A DNA stretch of 64,000 bases from Streptomyces sp. NP-1717. Its GTDB lineage: Bacteria; Actinomycetota; Actinomycetes; Streptomycetales; Streptomycetaceae. The stretch's first letter is position 1, and each line of letters opens with the position of its first letter. The position numbers and the translations under genes were made by a program. Under the pieces are notes generated by a model. It was given only the letters and a program-made list of their open reading frames with translations, made no database searches and had not been told where the DNA came from. Location: the NCBI RefSeq assembly GCF_022695985.1, contig NZ_JAAPBF010000001.1:62001-126000 (forward strand). The letters are read 5' to 3'. Shown piece by piece: positions 10,070 through 19,047 of the stretch.

Positions 10070-12424
10070 TCAGCGGCGGTGCCGGGGCGCGTTGGGCCGG
10101 CGCCCCGGCGGGTACTCCGGCGTGGGCGGAGCCACGACGGCGGGGATGGCGCGGGCCTCGGCGACTCCGCCGTGGACGGTGAGGGGGTCGCCGTAGTGGT
10201 GGATCCGCAGCGGGTCACCGGTGGGGAGGGTGTACGTGGCGGTGGTCGGGGTGATCTCGACACGGAGGTGGCGGTCCTGGAACTGCACCGTGAACGCGAG
10301 CCGGCTGATCTCCTCGGGGAGCCTCGGAGCGAAGTCGAGCCTGTTCCAGCCGTGCCGCATCCCGCCGAAGCCGACCACCAGCACCATCCAGGCACCGGCG
10401 AGCGAGGCGATGTGGAGTCCGTCGCGGGTGTTGTGCTCCAGATCCTCCAGGTCCATCAGGGCGGCCTCGGTCAGATAGTCGTAGGCCAGTCGCAGGTGTC
10501 CCGTCTCCACGGCCATGACCGCCTGGCAGCAGGCCGACAGGGAGGAGTCGCGGACGGTGAGGGGTTCGTAGTAGGCGAAGTTGCGCGCCTTGTGATCGGC
10601 GTCGAAGTACGAGCTGCACTTGACCATCGCGAGGACCAGGTCGGCCTGTTTGACGACCTGCTTGCGGTAGATGTCGAAGTACGGGAAGTGGAGCAGGAGC
10701 GGGTACTGGTCGGGGCGGGTGTTCTCGAAGTCCCACACCTGGTGCCGGGTGAATCCGGCGTCCTGCTCATGGACCCGCAGCTCACTGTTGTAGGGGATGC
10801 TCATGGCGTCGGCCGCGTCGCGCCATGTCGCGCTCTCCTCGTCGTCCACGCCGAGCCGGGCCGCGACGTCGGCGTTGCGCTCCACGATGTCCGCCGCCGC
10901 CGTCAGATTCGTCCGGGCCATCAGATTCGTGTACGTGTTGTCGTCCACGACGGCGCTGTACTCGTCGGGGCCGGTGACGCCGTCGATGTGGAAGGCGCCG
11001 TGGTGGTCGTGGTGTCCGAGCGATCTCCACAGGCGCGCCGTCTCCACCAGCAGTTCGACGGCGCAGTCGCGCTCGAACTCCTCGTCGTGCGTGGCGGACA
11101 GGTACCCCAGGGCCGCGTCGGCGATCCCGGCGTTCACATGGAAGGCGGCGGCGCCGGCGGGCCAGTAAGCCGAGCACTCCGAACCCTCGATGGTCCGCCA
11201 GGGGAACGCGGCTCCCCGCAGCCCGAGTTGCTCCGCGCGCTCTCGCGCGGCCGGCAGGGTGCTCTGGCGCCAGCGCAGCGCCTGTGCCACCGCGTCGGGC
11301 GAGGTGTAGGTGAGCAGCGGCAGGACGAACGCCTCCGTGTCCCAGAAGGCGTGCCCGTCGTAGCCGGAACCCGTCAACCCCTTGGCGGGGATGCCCCGTT
11401 GCTCGGCGCGGGCGCCGGCCTGGAGCACATGGAAGAGGGCGAACCGTACGGCCTGCTGGATCTTCTCGTCACCGTCCACCTGTACGTCGCCGCACTGCCA
11501 GAAGTCGCCGAGGTAGGCGCGCTGTTCGTCGGCGAGTCCCTGCCAGCCGACGCTCGCGGCTCCGGCGAGCGCCGCGTCCACCTGGTCGGCGACGGCGGGC
11601 AGCGACCGGGTGCTGGACCAGCCGTACGCGACGAGTTTGTCCAGGCGCAGGCTCTTCCCCGGGGCCAGGACGGAGGTGACGGTCAGCCGGGCGATGTCGT
11701 CGTCGGACTCGCATTCCGTCGTGGTCGGCTCGGGTCCGGTCACGACGTGGTCGGCCGCCGCGCCGACGCGCAGGCCGCTGCGGCGTGTGCGGTGCACCAG
11801 CCGCAGCCGGCTTCCGGAGGCGAACGTCTCCTCCGCTTCGAGCGGCGACTCCAGCGCGACGGCGGCGCGGGGGTCGGCCGCCGCGCCGGGCAGTTGTTCG
11901 TTGGCCACCAGCTCCGACTGGATGACGATGCGCACCTCGGTGTCGACCGCCTCGACCTGGTAGGAGACGGCGGCGACCGAGCGCTGGGTGAAGGACACGA
12001 GCCGGGTGGAGCGCACCCGTACGGTGCTTCCCGCCGGTGAGGTCCACTCGCAGGTGCGGTGCAGCAGACCGGTACGCAGGTCGAGGACCCGCTCGTGGGA
12101 GCGCAGTTGCCCGTAGCGCAGGTCGAAGGGCTCGTCGTCGACGAGCAGACGGATGATCTTGCCGTTGGTGACGTTGATGACGGTCTGGCCGGACTCCGGG
12201 TAGCCGTAGCCGGCCTCGGCGTAGGGCAGGGGGTGCAGTTCGTGGACACCGTTGAGGTAGGAGCCCGGCAGACCGTGGGGTTCGCCCTCGTCCAGGTTGC
12301 CGCGCCAGCCGATGTGGCCGTTGGAGAGGGCGAAGACCGACTCGCTCTGCGGGAGCACGTCGAGGTTGAGCTCCGTCTCCCGCAGCGACCAGGGCTCCAC
12401 CGCGTACATCGAGTCGGTGATCAT
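10070..12424 (-). CDS. Glycoside hydrolase family 65 phosphorylase/hydrolase
   Basis: A 784-residue (alpha/alpha)6-barrel enzyme of the maltose/trehalose/kojibiose phosphorylase family. An N-terminal beta-sandwich (to about 270) precedes the catalytic barrel. GYDGHAFWDTEAFVLPLLTY is the phosphate and substrate loop motif. GPDEYSAVVDDNTYTN contains Glu488, the position of the catalytic acid in family members (Glu487 in Lactobacillus brevis maltose phosphorylase). A small C-terminal beta domain ends the protein. The start overlaps the upstream HAD gene by 4 bases (ATGA). Pairing with beta-phosphoglucomutase strongly suggests phosphorolysis of an alpha-glucosyl disaccharide to beta-glucose 1-phosphate. 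Which disaccharide is unclear. Confidence 0.88.
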   Translation of the reverse strand: MITDSMYAVEPWSLRETELNLDVLPQSESVFALSNGHIGWRGNLDEGEPHGLPGSYLNGVHELHPLPYAEAGYGYPESGQTVINVTNGKIIRLLVDDEPFDLRYGQLRSHERVLDLRTGLLHRTCEWTSPAGSTVRVRSTRLVSFTQRSVAAVSYQVEAVDTEVRIVIQSELVANEQLPGAAADPRAAVALESPLEAEETFASGSRLRLVHRTRRSGLRVGAAADHVVTGPEPTTTECESDDDIARLTVTSVLAPGKSLRLDKLVAYGWSSTRSLPAVADQVDAALAGAASVGWQGLADEQRAYLGDFWQCGDVQVDGDEKIQQAVRFALFHVLQAGARAEQRGIPAKGLTGSGYDGHAFWDTEAFVLPLLTYTSPDAVAQALRWRQSTLPAARERAEQLGLRGAAFPWRTIEGSECSAYWPAGAAAFHVNAGIADAALGYLSATHDEEFERDCAVELLVETARLWRSLGHHDHHGAFHIDGVTGPDEYSAVVDDNTYTNLMARTNLTAAADIVERNADVAARLGVDDEESATWRDAADAMSIPYNSELRVHEQDAGFTRHQVWDFENTRPDQYPLLLHFPYFDIYRKQVVKQADLVLAMVKCSSYFDADHKARNFAYYEPLTVRDSSLSACCQAVMAVETGHLRLAYDYLTEAALMDLEDLEHNTRDGLHIASLAGAWMVLVVGFGGMRHGWNRLDFAPRLPEEISRLAFTVQFQDRHLRVEITPTTATYTLPTGDPLRIHHYGDPLTVHGGVAEARAIPAVVAPPTPEYPPGRRPNAPRHRR

Positions 12425-13170
12425 GCCGGCGGCTCCCGGTCGGCCAGGTCGGCCAGATCGGTGACGACCGTGTCGGCGCCGTGGGACCGCAGGGCGTCGG
12501 CCTGGCCCACCCGGTCGACGCCCACGACGTACCCGAAGTGTCCGGACCGGCCCGCCTCCATGCCCGCCAGCGCGTCCTCGAACACGGCGGCGGCCGACGC
12601 CTCGACCCCGAGGTCACCGGCCGCCGCGAGGAAGGGAGCGGGGTCGGGTTTGCCGGGCAGTCCGCGCTGCGCCGCGACGACTCCGTCGACACGGGTGTCG
12701 AAGAGGTCCTCGGCGTCGATCGCCCGGAGGATGTCACGGCAGTTGGTGCTGGAGGAGACCACGGCGGTACGCAGCCCGCCCGCCCGGACGGCCTTGATGT
12801 AGCGCAGCGAACCGCCGTACGCGTCGACGCCGCCGGCCTTGATCCGCTTCAGCAGCCGCTCGTTCTTGCGGTTGCCCAGCCCCTGGACGGTGGCACGGTC
12901 GGGCGGGTCGTCCGGTGTGCCTTCGGGCAGTTCGATACCGCGCGAGGCGAGGAAGGTGCGCACGCCGTCGGCGCGGGGAAGGCCGTCGACGTACCGGTTG
13001 TAGTCCGCGACGGCGTCGAACGGGCGGAATTCCCCGTCACCGCGCTCCCGCAGGAACTCGTCGAATGTCTCCTTCCAGGCGGCCGCGTGGACGACGGCCG
13101 TCTTGGTGATGACACCGTCGAGGTCGAAGAGACAGGCCTGGATTCTGTCCGGGAGGCCGAGTTTCGTCAT
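12421..13170 (-). CDS. pgmB: Beta-phosphoglucomutase-like HAD phosphatase
   Basis: A 249-residue HAD-superfamily protein. FDLDGVI (15-21) carries the nucleophile Asp16 and acid/base Asp18. AVVSSSTNC is motif II, a Lys within GLPGKPDP is motif III, and VFEDALAGMEAG is motif IV. A helical cap lies between residues about 30 and 115. It probably converts beta-glucose 1-phosphate to glucose 6-phosphate. I chose the ATG at 13170, with AGAAGG 8 bases upstream, over a GTG at 13179 that has no room for a ribosome site. The stop overlaps the GH65 start (ATGA), so the two are translated together. Confidence 0.85.
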   Translation of the reverse strand: MTKLGLPDRIQACLFDLDGVITKTAVVHAAAWKETFDEFLRERGDGEFRPFDAVADYNRYVDGLPRADGVRTFLASRGIELPEGTPDDPPDRATVQGLGNRKNERLLKRIKAGGVDAYGGSLRYIKAVRAGGLRTAVVSSSTNCRDILRAIDAEDLFDTRVDGVVAAQRGLPGKPDPAPFLAAAGDLGVEASAAAVFEDALAGMEAGRSGHFGYVVGVDRVGQADALRSHGADTVVTDLADLADREPPA

Positions 13171-13375
13171 GCGGGGCACCTTCTGCGTGGAAGGGAGCTG
13201 CGTTCCCGGTAATCGTAGGGCGGCCGGCCGGACCGGTCCTTGTGAACATTCGCCGCGCGGCCTTGGTCACGCGGGTAAAGGACCGGATGATCCCGCGGGA
13301 TTCCCGGAGGAAAGTCCGGGAGGGCACATCAGGAAAATCGCGGGGAATTCCCCCGGCGGGCCGACGGCCCTTCGC

Positions 13376-14716
13376 TCATTCGGCGGTCGCGGTGTACGGC
13401 TCGATGCCGGGCGGGATACGTACGGCGATCATCGCGATGTCGTCCGTGCCTGCGTCCCCCAGTGCCACGACGAGTTCGTCGCAGAAGGTCTCCAGCGATT
13501 CGCGGGCCAGTGCGGCGGCGTGTCTTCGCAGCCGCGTCATGCCGTCGTCGAACGTCTCGCTGCGGCGCTCGATCAGCCCGTCCGTGTACAGCAGGACCGT
13601 CGATCCCGGCGGCAGGGATTCTGTCGCGTCGGGGCGGATCGTGTCGGGCACGACGCCCAGCAGGATGCTCCGGCCGTCCTCCAGGAAGCGGGTGTCGCCG
13701 TCGCGGGTGATCAGCAGCGGGGCGGGGTGCCCGGCGACGGCGTACTCGAAGACCCAGGGGCTGTCCGGTTCGGGTTTGGCGAGCAGGCCGTAGAGGCAGG
13801 TGAGGGTCTGCCCCGGGTAGAGGATCTCGTTCGCGGCGTCCAGCCGGGCGAGGATCTTGCCCGGCGGTTCCTTGCGGTCGCAGGCGATGCCGCGCAGCAT
13901 GTTGCGCATCTGGCTCATGGCCACCGCGGCCTTGAGGTCGTGTCCGGTGACGTCGCCGATGATCAGGCTGAGGGCACCGTCGGGGAGCAGGAACGCGTCG
14001 TACCAGTCGCCGCCGACCTCGGCGCTCGCCCGCGCGGGGTCGTACCGTGCCGCGACCTCCAGCGGGCCCCCGTGGGGGAGGTCGGGCAGCAGAGAACGCT
14101 GGAGCCGTTCGGCCGTGTGGGCGATCTGGCCGTGCAGGCGTGCGCTGTCCACGGCCATGGCGACGCGGTGGGCCAGGTCCTCGATGAGCGGCAGCCGGTC
14201 GTCGTCGTCGAGCCTGTCCGGGTCGGTGCGCACCAGGGTCAGTACGCCCAGCACCTGGTGGCGGGCGCGCAGGGGGACCAGGACGGCGCGGTGCGCGCCC
14301 AGTTGCTCGAAGGTCCGCAGTTCGACGCGGTGCAGTGCGTCGGCGCCCTCGTCCGGGTCGGGGAACTCCTCCAGACGCAGCGGTCCGGCGCCCCGCAGGG
14401 CCCGCGCCAGCGGGGCCTCGGAGGTTTCCTCGGCCGGCGGCAGCAGCGCCTCCAGGAACCCGGAGGGCAGCACGTCCGGCTCCCGGTGCTCCACCACCGC
14501 GCGGCGCAATCGCACCTCGTTCTCGACCAGGTCGATCGCGCACCAGTCGGCGAGGGCGGGGACCAGCACCCTGCACAGTCGCCGGAGCCCCTGTTCGAGG
14601 TCGAGCGTGCTGGAGAGCGCCTCGGACGCGTTGGCCACAAGGGTCAGCCGGTCCAGGGCGTCCTGAAGGGCGCGGTCCACGTCGAAGGAGTCGTCACCGG
14701 TCGTCGAAGCGGTCAC
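13376..14716 (-). CDS. GAF-domain PP2C (SpoIIE/RsbU-type) phosphatase
   Basis: A 446-residue cytoplasmic serine phosphatase. A GAF-like sensor domain (about 20-195, LEQGLRRLCRVLVPALADWCAIDLV...) leads through a coiled coil (LHGQIAHTAERLQRSLLP) into the SpoIIE-type PP2C domain. Metal-binding motifs are intact: VGGDWYDAF, IGDVTGHDLKAA, AGHPAPLLI, LLYTDGLIERR and DDIAMIAVR. Such enzymes usually dephosphorylate an anti-sigma-factor antagonist in a partner-switching pathway, but no STAS or HATPase gene is nearby. Start GTG with GGAAGAAG upstream. A small hairpin (CACCCC-TGC-GGGGTG, 14754-14768) precedes it. Confidence 0.9.
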   Translation of the reverse strand: MTASTTGDDSFDVDRALQDALDRLTLVANASEALSSTLDLEQGLRRLCRVLVPALADWCAIDLVENEVRLRRAVVEHREPDVLPSGFLEALLPPAEETSEAPLARALRGAGPLRLEEFPDPDEGADALHRVELRTFEQLGAHRAVLVPLRARHQVLGVLTLVRTDPDRLDDDDRLPLIEDLAHRVAMAVDSARLHGQIAHTAERLQRSLLPDLPHGGPLEVAARYDPARASAEVGGDWYDAFLLPDGALSLIIGDVTGHDLKAAVAMSQMRNMLRGIACDRKEPPGKILARLDAANEILYPGQTLTCLYGLLAKPEPDSPWVFEYAVAGHPAPLLITRDGDTRFLEDGRSILLGVVPDTIRPDATESLPPGSTVLLYTDGLIERRSETFDDGMTRLRRHAAALARESLETFCDELVVALGDAGTDDIAMIAVRIPPGIEPYTATAE

Positions 14717-14824
14717 GTCGGGCTTCTTCCTCTGCGTACGACGCCGCGGTCCCCACCCCTGCGGGGTGCGCGTTTCGGCGTCCGGACGCGCCCGAGCGTA
14801 TCCCTCCGGCGCGCGGCGCCCCCT

Positions 14825-15319
14825 TCAGGAACCGAGCTGGTCGAGGAAGGCGTGGAGATTCGCCCGAGTGCGCTCGATCTGCTGCTCCACGGTCAGGCTC
14901 TCCTCCATACGACCGCCGGGCGCGGCGGCTTTCTTTCCGCGCAGATAGAGGGAACACGCGAGATCGGTGCACATGTACAGCCCGACCGAATTCCCTTCCC
15001 GGCCCGCCTTTCCCCGCTTGCGCGCGGTCATCAGCGACACTCCGCCGCCCGGGTGCGTGGTCAGACAGAGAGAGCACATGCTGCGATGCAGATAAGCGCG
15101 GCGGCGTGCCGGATAGCGCAGCGTCACACCCACGAGCGCGCCTTCTCTTTCGGCGACGAGATAGCCGCGGTCGGGCGCCGAGAGGTCGAGCCAGCCCAGG
15201 AAGTCCAGATCGCCCCAGGGCCGCTGGTCGAGGTCGCGCGGCAGCGGAAGCCGCGCCGCCTCGCCCTTGGAGCAATTGACGAACGATCTGCGGATGTCCT
15301 GCTCGGTCACGGCTTTCAT
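14825..15319 (-). CDS. FBP-domain (EF-G-binding-like) zinc-finger protein
   Basis: A 164-residue protein with the C-terminal treble-clef of the FBP/FusB-like family. Paired cysteines CSLC and CTDLAC (about residues 82-121) flank MTARKRGKAGREGNSVGLYMC, and a helix rich in Glu and Arg ends the protein. Family members bind elongation factor G. Outside Firmicutes they are widespread as single genes, and a link to fusidic acid tolerance is only a possibility. It is divergent from a TetR gene; the 111-bp spacer holds a palindrome. The ribosome site is weak, and a TAGCTT element 9-14 bases before the ATG could drive a nearly leaderless mRNA. Confidence 0.8.
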   Translation of the reverse strand: MKAVTEQDIRRSFVNCSKGEAARLPLPRDLDQRPWGDLDFLGWLDLSAPDRGYLVAEREGALVGVTLRYPARRRAYLHRSMCSLCLTTHPGGGVSLMTARKRGKAGREGNSVGLYMCTDLACSLYLRGKKAAAPGGRMEESLTVEQQIERTRANLHAFLDQLGS

Positions 15320-15338
15320 GGCCCCGAAGCTAACAGTT

Positions 15339-15353
15339 CCTAATCATATTAGG
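15339..15353. promoter_or_regulatory. Palindromic TetR operator candidate
   Basis: CCTAAT-CAT-ATTAGG, perfect 6-base arms, in an unusually AT-rich stretch between the FBP gene and the divergent tetR. A second related core, CCTAGG, lies at 15369-15374. The spacing would let the regulator cover both promoters. Confidence 0.5.
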
Positions 15354-15430
15354 CAAACAATTATTTCTCCTAGGTATGCTGGGGCGGAGCCGACGGGGCG
15401 AGCACAGCGGAACAGCGGGAGGTGGCGCCC

Positions 15431-16045
15431 ATGGCGCGCGCGGGACTGACGGTCGAGCGGCTGACCGAGGCGGCGGCCGATCTGGCGGACGAGGTGGGCT
15501 TCGAGAACGTCACCGTGGCCGCGCTCGCCCGGCGCTTCGGCGTGAAGGACGCGAGCCTCTACGCCCACCTCAAGAACGCGGCGGAGCTGCGGCTCAGGAT
15601 CGCGCTGGTGGCCGTGGACGAGTTCGCGGAGCGAGTCGGCACGGCGGTGGCGGGCCGGGCGGGCAAGGAGTGCCTCGTCGCGTTCGCCGACGCCTACCGG
15701 GCGTTCGCGCTGGAACGCCCCGGCCTCTACACGGCCACCCAGCTGCGGATCGAGCCGGTGCCCTCGCCCCCTCCCCCGGCGTATCTCCGCACCATCGAGC
15801 TGACGTACGGGATGCTCCGGGCGTACGGCCTCTCGGAGCCGGACCTGACCGACGCCGTACGGCTGCTGCGCAGCACCTTCCACGGCTTCAGCACGCTGGA
15901 GGTCAACGGCGGATTCGCGGCCGACCGTGACGTCCAGGCGTCCTGGGAGCGGACCGTCGAAGCGCTCCATGTCCTGCTGGAGCACTGGCCGCGTGCGGCG
16001 GCCACGGCGCCCACTGGCGCGGCCTCACCTCATAGGGTTACGTAG
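15431..16045 (+). CDS. TetR/AcrR-family regulator
   Basis: A 204-residue repressor. The N-terminal HTH ([39 protein letters not shown]) is classic. The C-terminal part contains FRSTFHG-like [16 protein letters not shown], the WHG-type ligand domain of a common actinobacterial TetR subfamily. I chose the ATG at 15431, with GGGAGG 8 bases upstream; a GTG at 15422 lies inside that ribosome site. Divergent from the FBP gene with a palindrome between, so autoregulation and control of the FBP gene are likely. It ends 34 bases before pgm, so the two could share a transcript. Confidence 0.88.
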   Translation: MARAGLTVERLTEAAADLADEVGFENVTVAALARRFGVKDASLYAHLKNAAELRLRIALVAVDEFAERVGTAVAGRAGKECLVAFADAYRAFALERPGLYTATQLRIEPVPSPPPPAYLRTIELTYGMLRAYGLSEPDLTDAVRLLRSTFHGFSTLEVNGGFAADRDVQASWERTVEALHVLLEHWPRAAATAPTGAASPHRVT

Positions 16046-16079
16046 GGCCCGGTCGACCGACACGATTTGGAGTTCGCCG

Positions 16080-17726
16080 ATGGTGCACGACAGGGCCGGG
16101 CAGCCGGCGCAGCCCGAAGATCTGGTGGACGTGGCACGGCTGGTGACGGCCTATTACGCGCTGCATCCGGATCCTGCCGAGCCCGCGCAGCGGGTCACAT
16201 TCGGTACGTCGGGGCACCGCGGCTCCGCCCTGGTGGCGGCGTTCAACGAGGACCACATCGCGGCCACCACCCAGGCCATCTGCGACTACCGGACCCGGCA
16301 GGGGACGGACGGGCCGCTGTTCCTGGGCGCCGACACCCACGCCCTGTCCGAGCCGGCCCGGGTCACGGCGCTGGAGGTACTGGCAGCCAACGGCGCGACC
16401 GTCCTGATCGACTCCGACGACGGCTACACGCCCACCCCCGCCGTGTCGCACGCGATCCTGACGTACAACCGGGGCCGCACCGGGGGCCTCGCCGACGGCA
16501 TCGTCGTCACGCCGTCGCACAACCCGCCGGCCGACGGCGGGTTCAAGTACAACCCGCCCAACGGCGGCCCGGCCGGCTCGGACGCCACCTCCTGGATCCA
16601 GGACCGCGCCAACGCCCTGATCGAGGCGGGCCTCAAGGAGGTCCGCCGGATCCCGTACGCGCGGGCGCTGGCCGCCGACACCACGGGGCGGCACGACTTC
16701 CTGGGCCGGTACGTCGACGACCTGCCGTCGGTCCTGGACCTGGACGCGGTCCGCGCGGCCGGGATCCGGATCGGCGCGGATCCGCTGGGGGGCGCGTCCG
16801 TTGCGTACTGGGGCCGTATCGCGGAGCGGCACCGGCTCGACCTCACGGTGGTGAACCCGCTCGCCGACCCGACCTGGCGGTTCATGACGCTGGACTGGGA
16901 CGGCAAGATCCGGATGGACTGCTCGTCGCCGCACGCGATGGCCTCGCTGATCGCGCAGCGCGACAAGTACACCATCGCCACCGGCAACGACGCCGACTCC
17001 GACCGGCACGGCATCGTCACGCCGGACGGCGGTCTGATGAATCCCAACCACTATCTGGCCGTCGCCATCCAGTACCTCTACGCGCACCGTGACAGCTGGC
17101 CGGCCGGTACGGGCATCGGCAAGACCCTGGTCTCCTCCTCGATGATCGACCGGGTCGCCGCCGACCTCGGCCGGACGCTCGTCGAAGTGCCCGTGGGATT
17201 CAAGTGGTTTGTCGACGGTCTGTACGACGGGAGTCTGGGCTTCGGCGGCGAGGAGAGCGCCGGCGCGTCGTTCCTGCGCCGTGACGGGAGCGTGTGGACG
17301 ACCGACAAGGACGGCATCCTGCTCGCCCTGCTGGCCTCCGAGATCACCGCGGTCACGGGCTCCACCCCCTCTCAGCACTACGCGGCGCTCGCCGACCGCT
17401 TCGGCGCCCCGGCCTATGCCCGCGTGGACGCCCCCGCGACGCGGCAGGAGAAGGCGGTCCTCGCGAAGCTGTCGGCCGACCAGGTCACCGCCGACACCCT
17501 GGCGGGCGAGCCCATCACCGCCGTCCTCACCGAGGCGCCGGGCAACGGGGCGGCGATCGGCGGCCTGAAGGTGTGCACCGACAGCGCCTGGTTCGCGGCG
17601 CGTCCGTCGGGCACCGAGGACGTGTACAAGGTGTACGCGGAGAGCTTCCGCGGCCCCGAGCACCTCGCTGAGGTGCAGGAGGAGGCGAAGACGCTGGTGT
17701 CCACGGCCCTGCGCGCGACGGCCTGA
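16080..17726 (+). CDS. pgm: Phosphoglucomutase (alpha-D-glucose-specific)
   Basis: A 548-residue enzyme that interconverts glucose 1-phosphate and glucose 6-phosphate, feeding glycogen, trehalose and cell-wall sugars. The four active-site loops are present: phosphoserine loop VTPSHNPP with Ser146 (same number as the E. coli Pgm phosphoserine), metal loop [10 protein letters not shown], sugar loop GGEESAGAS and phosphate-binding [10 protein letters not shown]. Length equals the E. coli type. ATG start with GGAG 7 bases upstream. It is the only obviously central-metabolic gene nearby and could receive the product of the GH65/HAD pair. Confidence 0.95.
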   Translation: MVHDRAGQPAQPEDLVDVARLVTAYYALHPDPAEPAQRVTFGTSGHRGSALVAAFNEDHIAATTQAICDYRTRQGTDGPLFLGADTHALSEPARVTALEVLAANGATVLIDSDDGYTPTPAVSHAILTYNRGRTGGLADGIVVTPSHNPPADGGFKYNPPNGGPAGSDATSWIQDRANALIEAGLKEVRRIPYARALAADTTGRHDFLGRYVDDLPSVLDLDAVRAAGIRIGADPLGGASVAYWGRIAERHRLDLTVVNPLADPTWRFMTLDWDGKIRMDCSSPHAMASLIAQRDKYTIATGNDADSDRHGIVTPDGGLMNPNHYLAVAIQYLYAHRDSWPAGTGIGKTLVSSSMIDRVAADLGRTLVEVPVGFKWFVDGLYDGSLGFGGEESAGASFLRRDGSVWTTDKDGILLALLASEITAVTGSTPSQHYAALADRFGAPAYARVDAPATRQEKAVLAKLSADQVTADTLAGEPITAVLTEAPGNGAAIGGLKVCTDSAWFAARPSGTEDVYKVYAESFRGPEHLAEVQEEAKTLVSTALRATA

Positions 17727-17794
17727 CGCGAGGCCGCCCGCGGGGGCGGGCCCACGAAGTATCGGCCCGGCCCGCGACGCCTCTCACCCCTGGG

Positions 17795-17920
17795 CCGTGT
17801 CCGACAATCCCGGCCGGTCGGCGACGCCTGGCACGGCAGCGCACCGCGTTGTCGTCGGACGGCACCGTAGGCCCAGTCCGAGCCCGGCCCTCCGCCTCGC
17901 GGTGCACGGCACCAGACCAG
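17795..17920 (-). repeat. Intergenic repeat, degenerate copy A
   Basis: Reading the minus strand from about 17918, GTCTGGTGC, GAGGCGGAGG, CGACAACGCGG and TGCCGTGCCAGGCGTCGC match, in order and spacing, the two copies at 24805-25144. The terminal inverted repeats are not clear; only a weak GGGCCGTGTCC remains near 17795. It lies in a 445-bp gap (17727-18171) between convergent genes, in which I see no gene. The short plus-strand frame beginning in the repeat is an artefact of it. Confidence 0.7.
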
Positions 17921-18171
17921 TCACTCCATGACGGGCGCCGGCCCCGCCGGGCTGCTGGTACCGCTCTCGACGGTCGACATCGTCGACACGGGCTCGGGCG
18001 CGTCAGTGGACTTCCCGGACGCCCGGCGTCCGCGCGCCGGCGATGTCGACCGCCCTGGCCTGCGGGCGGACGGAGCTGCCTGTCGGGTGCGGCCCAGGGC
18101 CGTGGAACGTACTCCCCCCGCGCCCGCTCCCTGACGAACCATCAACATCGTTGTCATGCAGTGGTGTTCAG

Positions 18172-19047
18172 TCACCGACCGGCCGGGGCGACCTCCACCG
18201 CGAGGTCGTTGTCGACCGTGTAGTACGGACGCACCGTCACCCCGCCGAGCGTGGCGGCCGGGTAGACGAAGACCGTCTTGCGGTCCGCGACGTCGTCCAG
18301 CAGGCGGGCCACCCGGATTCGCGGCGCGTCGGCGGCCGGGCGGACGTAGACGTCCCAGATCGCCGGTGCCGCTCCGGCCCCGCCCTGTCCGCCGTCCGCC
18401 GACAGGTCCCGGTAGTCGACGGTGAACGCGAAGTCCTGGTCCCCCTCGGGCCGGAGCGTGATCCGCCGCTCGGCGCCGTCACGGCCCCGCCGGTGCAGCG
18501 ACGCCGCCGCGCCCTCCCCCAGCCGGGCGCCGAACAGCCGCGCCGTCACGGTCATCGAGTCGCCCGAGAAGTCGATGCGCCCGGCCTCCGCGTGCGTGGC
18601 ACGCAGCCAGGCCCGTACGGCGAGACGGCCGTCCTTGGTGACGTACGGGATCCGGACGGCCAGCGGCGACGCCCGGCCGTCGCCGGCGCCGGACACCAGC
18701 GCGCGCAGATCGCGCAGGCCGGGCAGCAGCGGTAGGCGCTCCTCCCCCGGCGCGCCCAGGACGTACATGTCCCAGCGGCCCTCCTCAAGTGCGGGTGCCA
18801 CGTCCAGGACGGCCCGCCACCGGTCCTGGCCCGCGGGCTCCAGCGCGACGACGCGGCCGGTCTCCTGCTCCGACCGCCCCTTCGGCGGGCGCGGTCGGAG
18901 CAGCAGCCGGGGCCGCGCGGTGTCGGGCAGCGGCATCGTCACGCTCACGACGAACCGCCCCTCGGCGTCGACGGTCGCGTCCGCGCGCGGCTTGTCCACC
19001 GGCCCGTTCGGTCCGTCTTTCGTACCGCCGTTCGTACCGCCGTTCAT
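18172..19047 (-). CDS. Conserved protein paired with glycosyltransferase
   Basis: A 291-residue protein with no signal peptide or membrane helix. It starts with a short Gly/Asn/Lys-rich tail and then appears all-beta, with alternating segments such as RFVVSVTMPLP, WDMYVLGAPG, IWDVYVRPAADAP and VRPYYTVDNDLAVEV. The two WDxYV segments suggest a duplicated beta-sandwich. I do not recognise the family. It overlaps the upstream GT4 gene by 4 bases (ATGA at 19044-19047), so it is co-translated and probably assists or modifies the same glycan or glycolipid. It could itself be a transferase, but no catalytic motif is visible. Confidence 0.7.
   Translation of the reverse strand: MNGGTNGGTKDGPNGPVDKPRADATVDAEGRFVVSVTMPLPDTARPRLLLRPRPPKGRSEQETGRVVALEPAGQDRWRAVLDVAPALEEGRWDMYVLGAPGEERLPLLPGLRDLRALVSGAGDGRASPLAVRIPYVTKDGRLAVRAWLRATHAEAGRIDFSGDSMTVTARLFGARLGEGAAASLHRRGRDGAERRITLRPEGDQDFAFTVDYRDLSADGGQGGAGAAPAIWDVYVRPAADAPRIRVARLLDDVADRKTVFVYPAATLGGVTVRPYYTVDNDLAVEVAPAGR

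Noticed and set aside
7565-12040. A very long open frame (about 1490 codons) on the plus strand opposite grpE, dnaK and GH65
   Set aside because: In high-GC DNA the antisense strand of real genes stays open. The translation is Gly/Val/Arg/Asp-rich with no motif, while the minus strand encodes clear chaperones.
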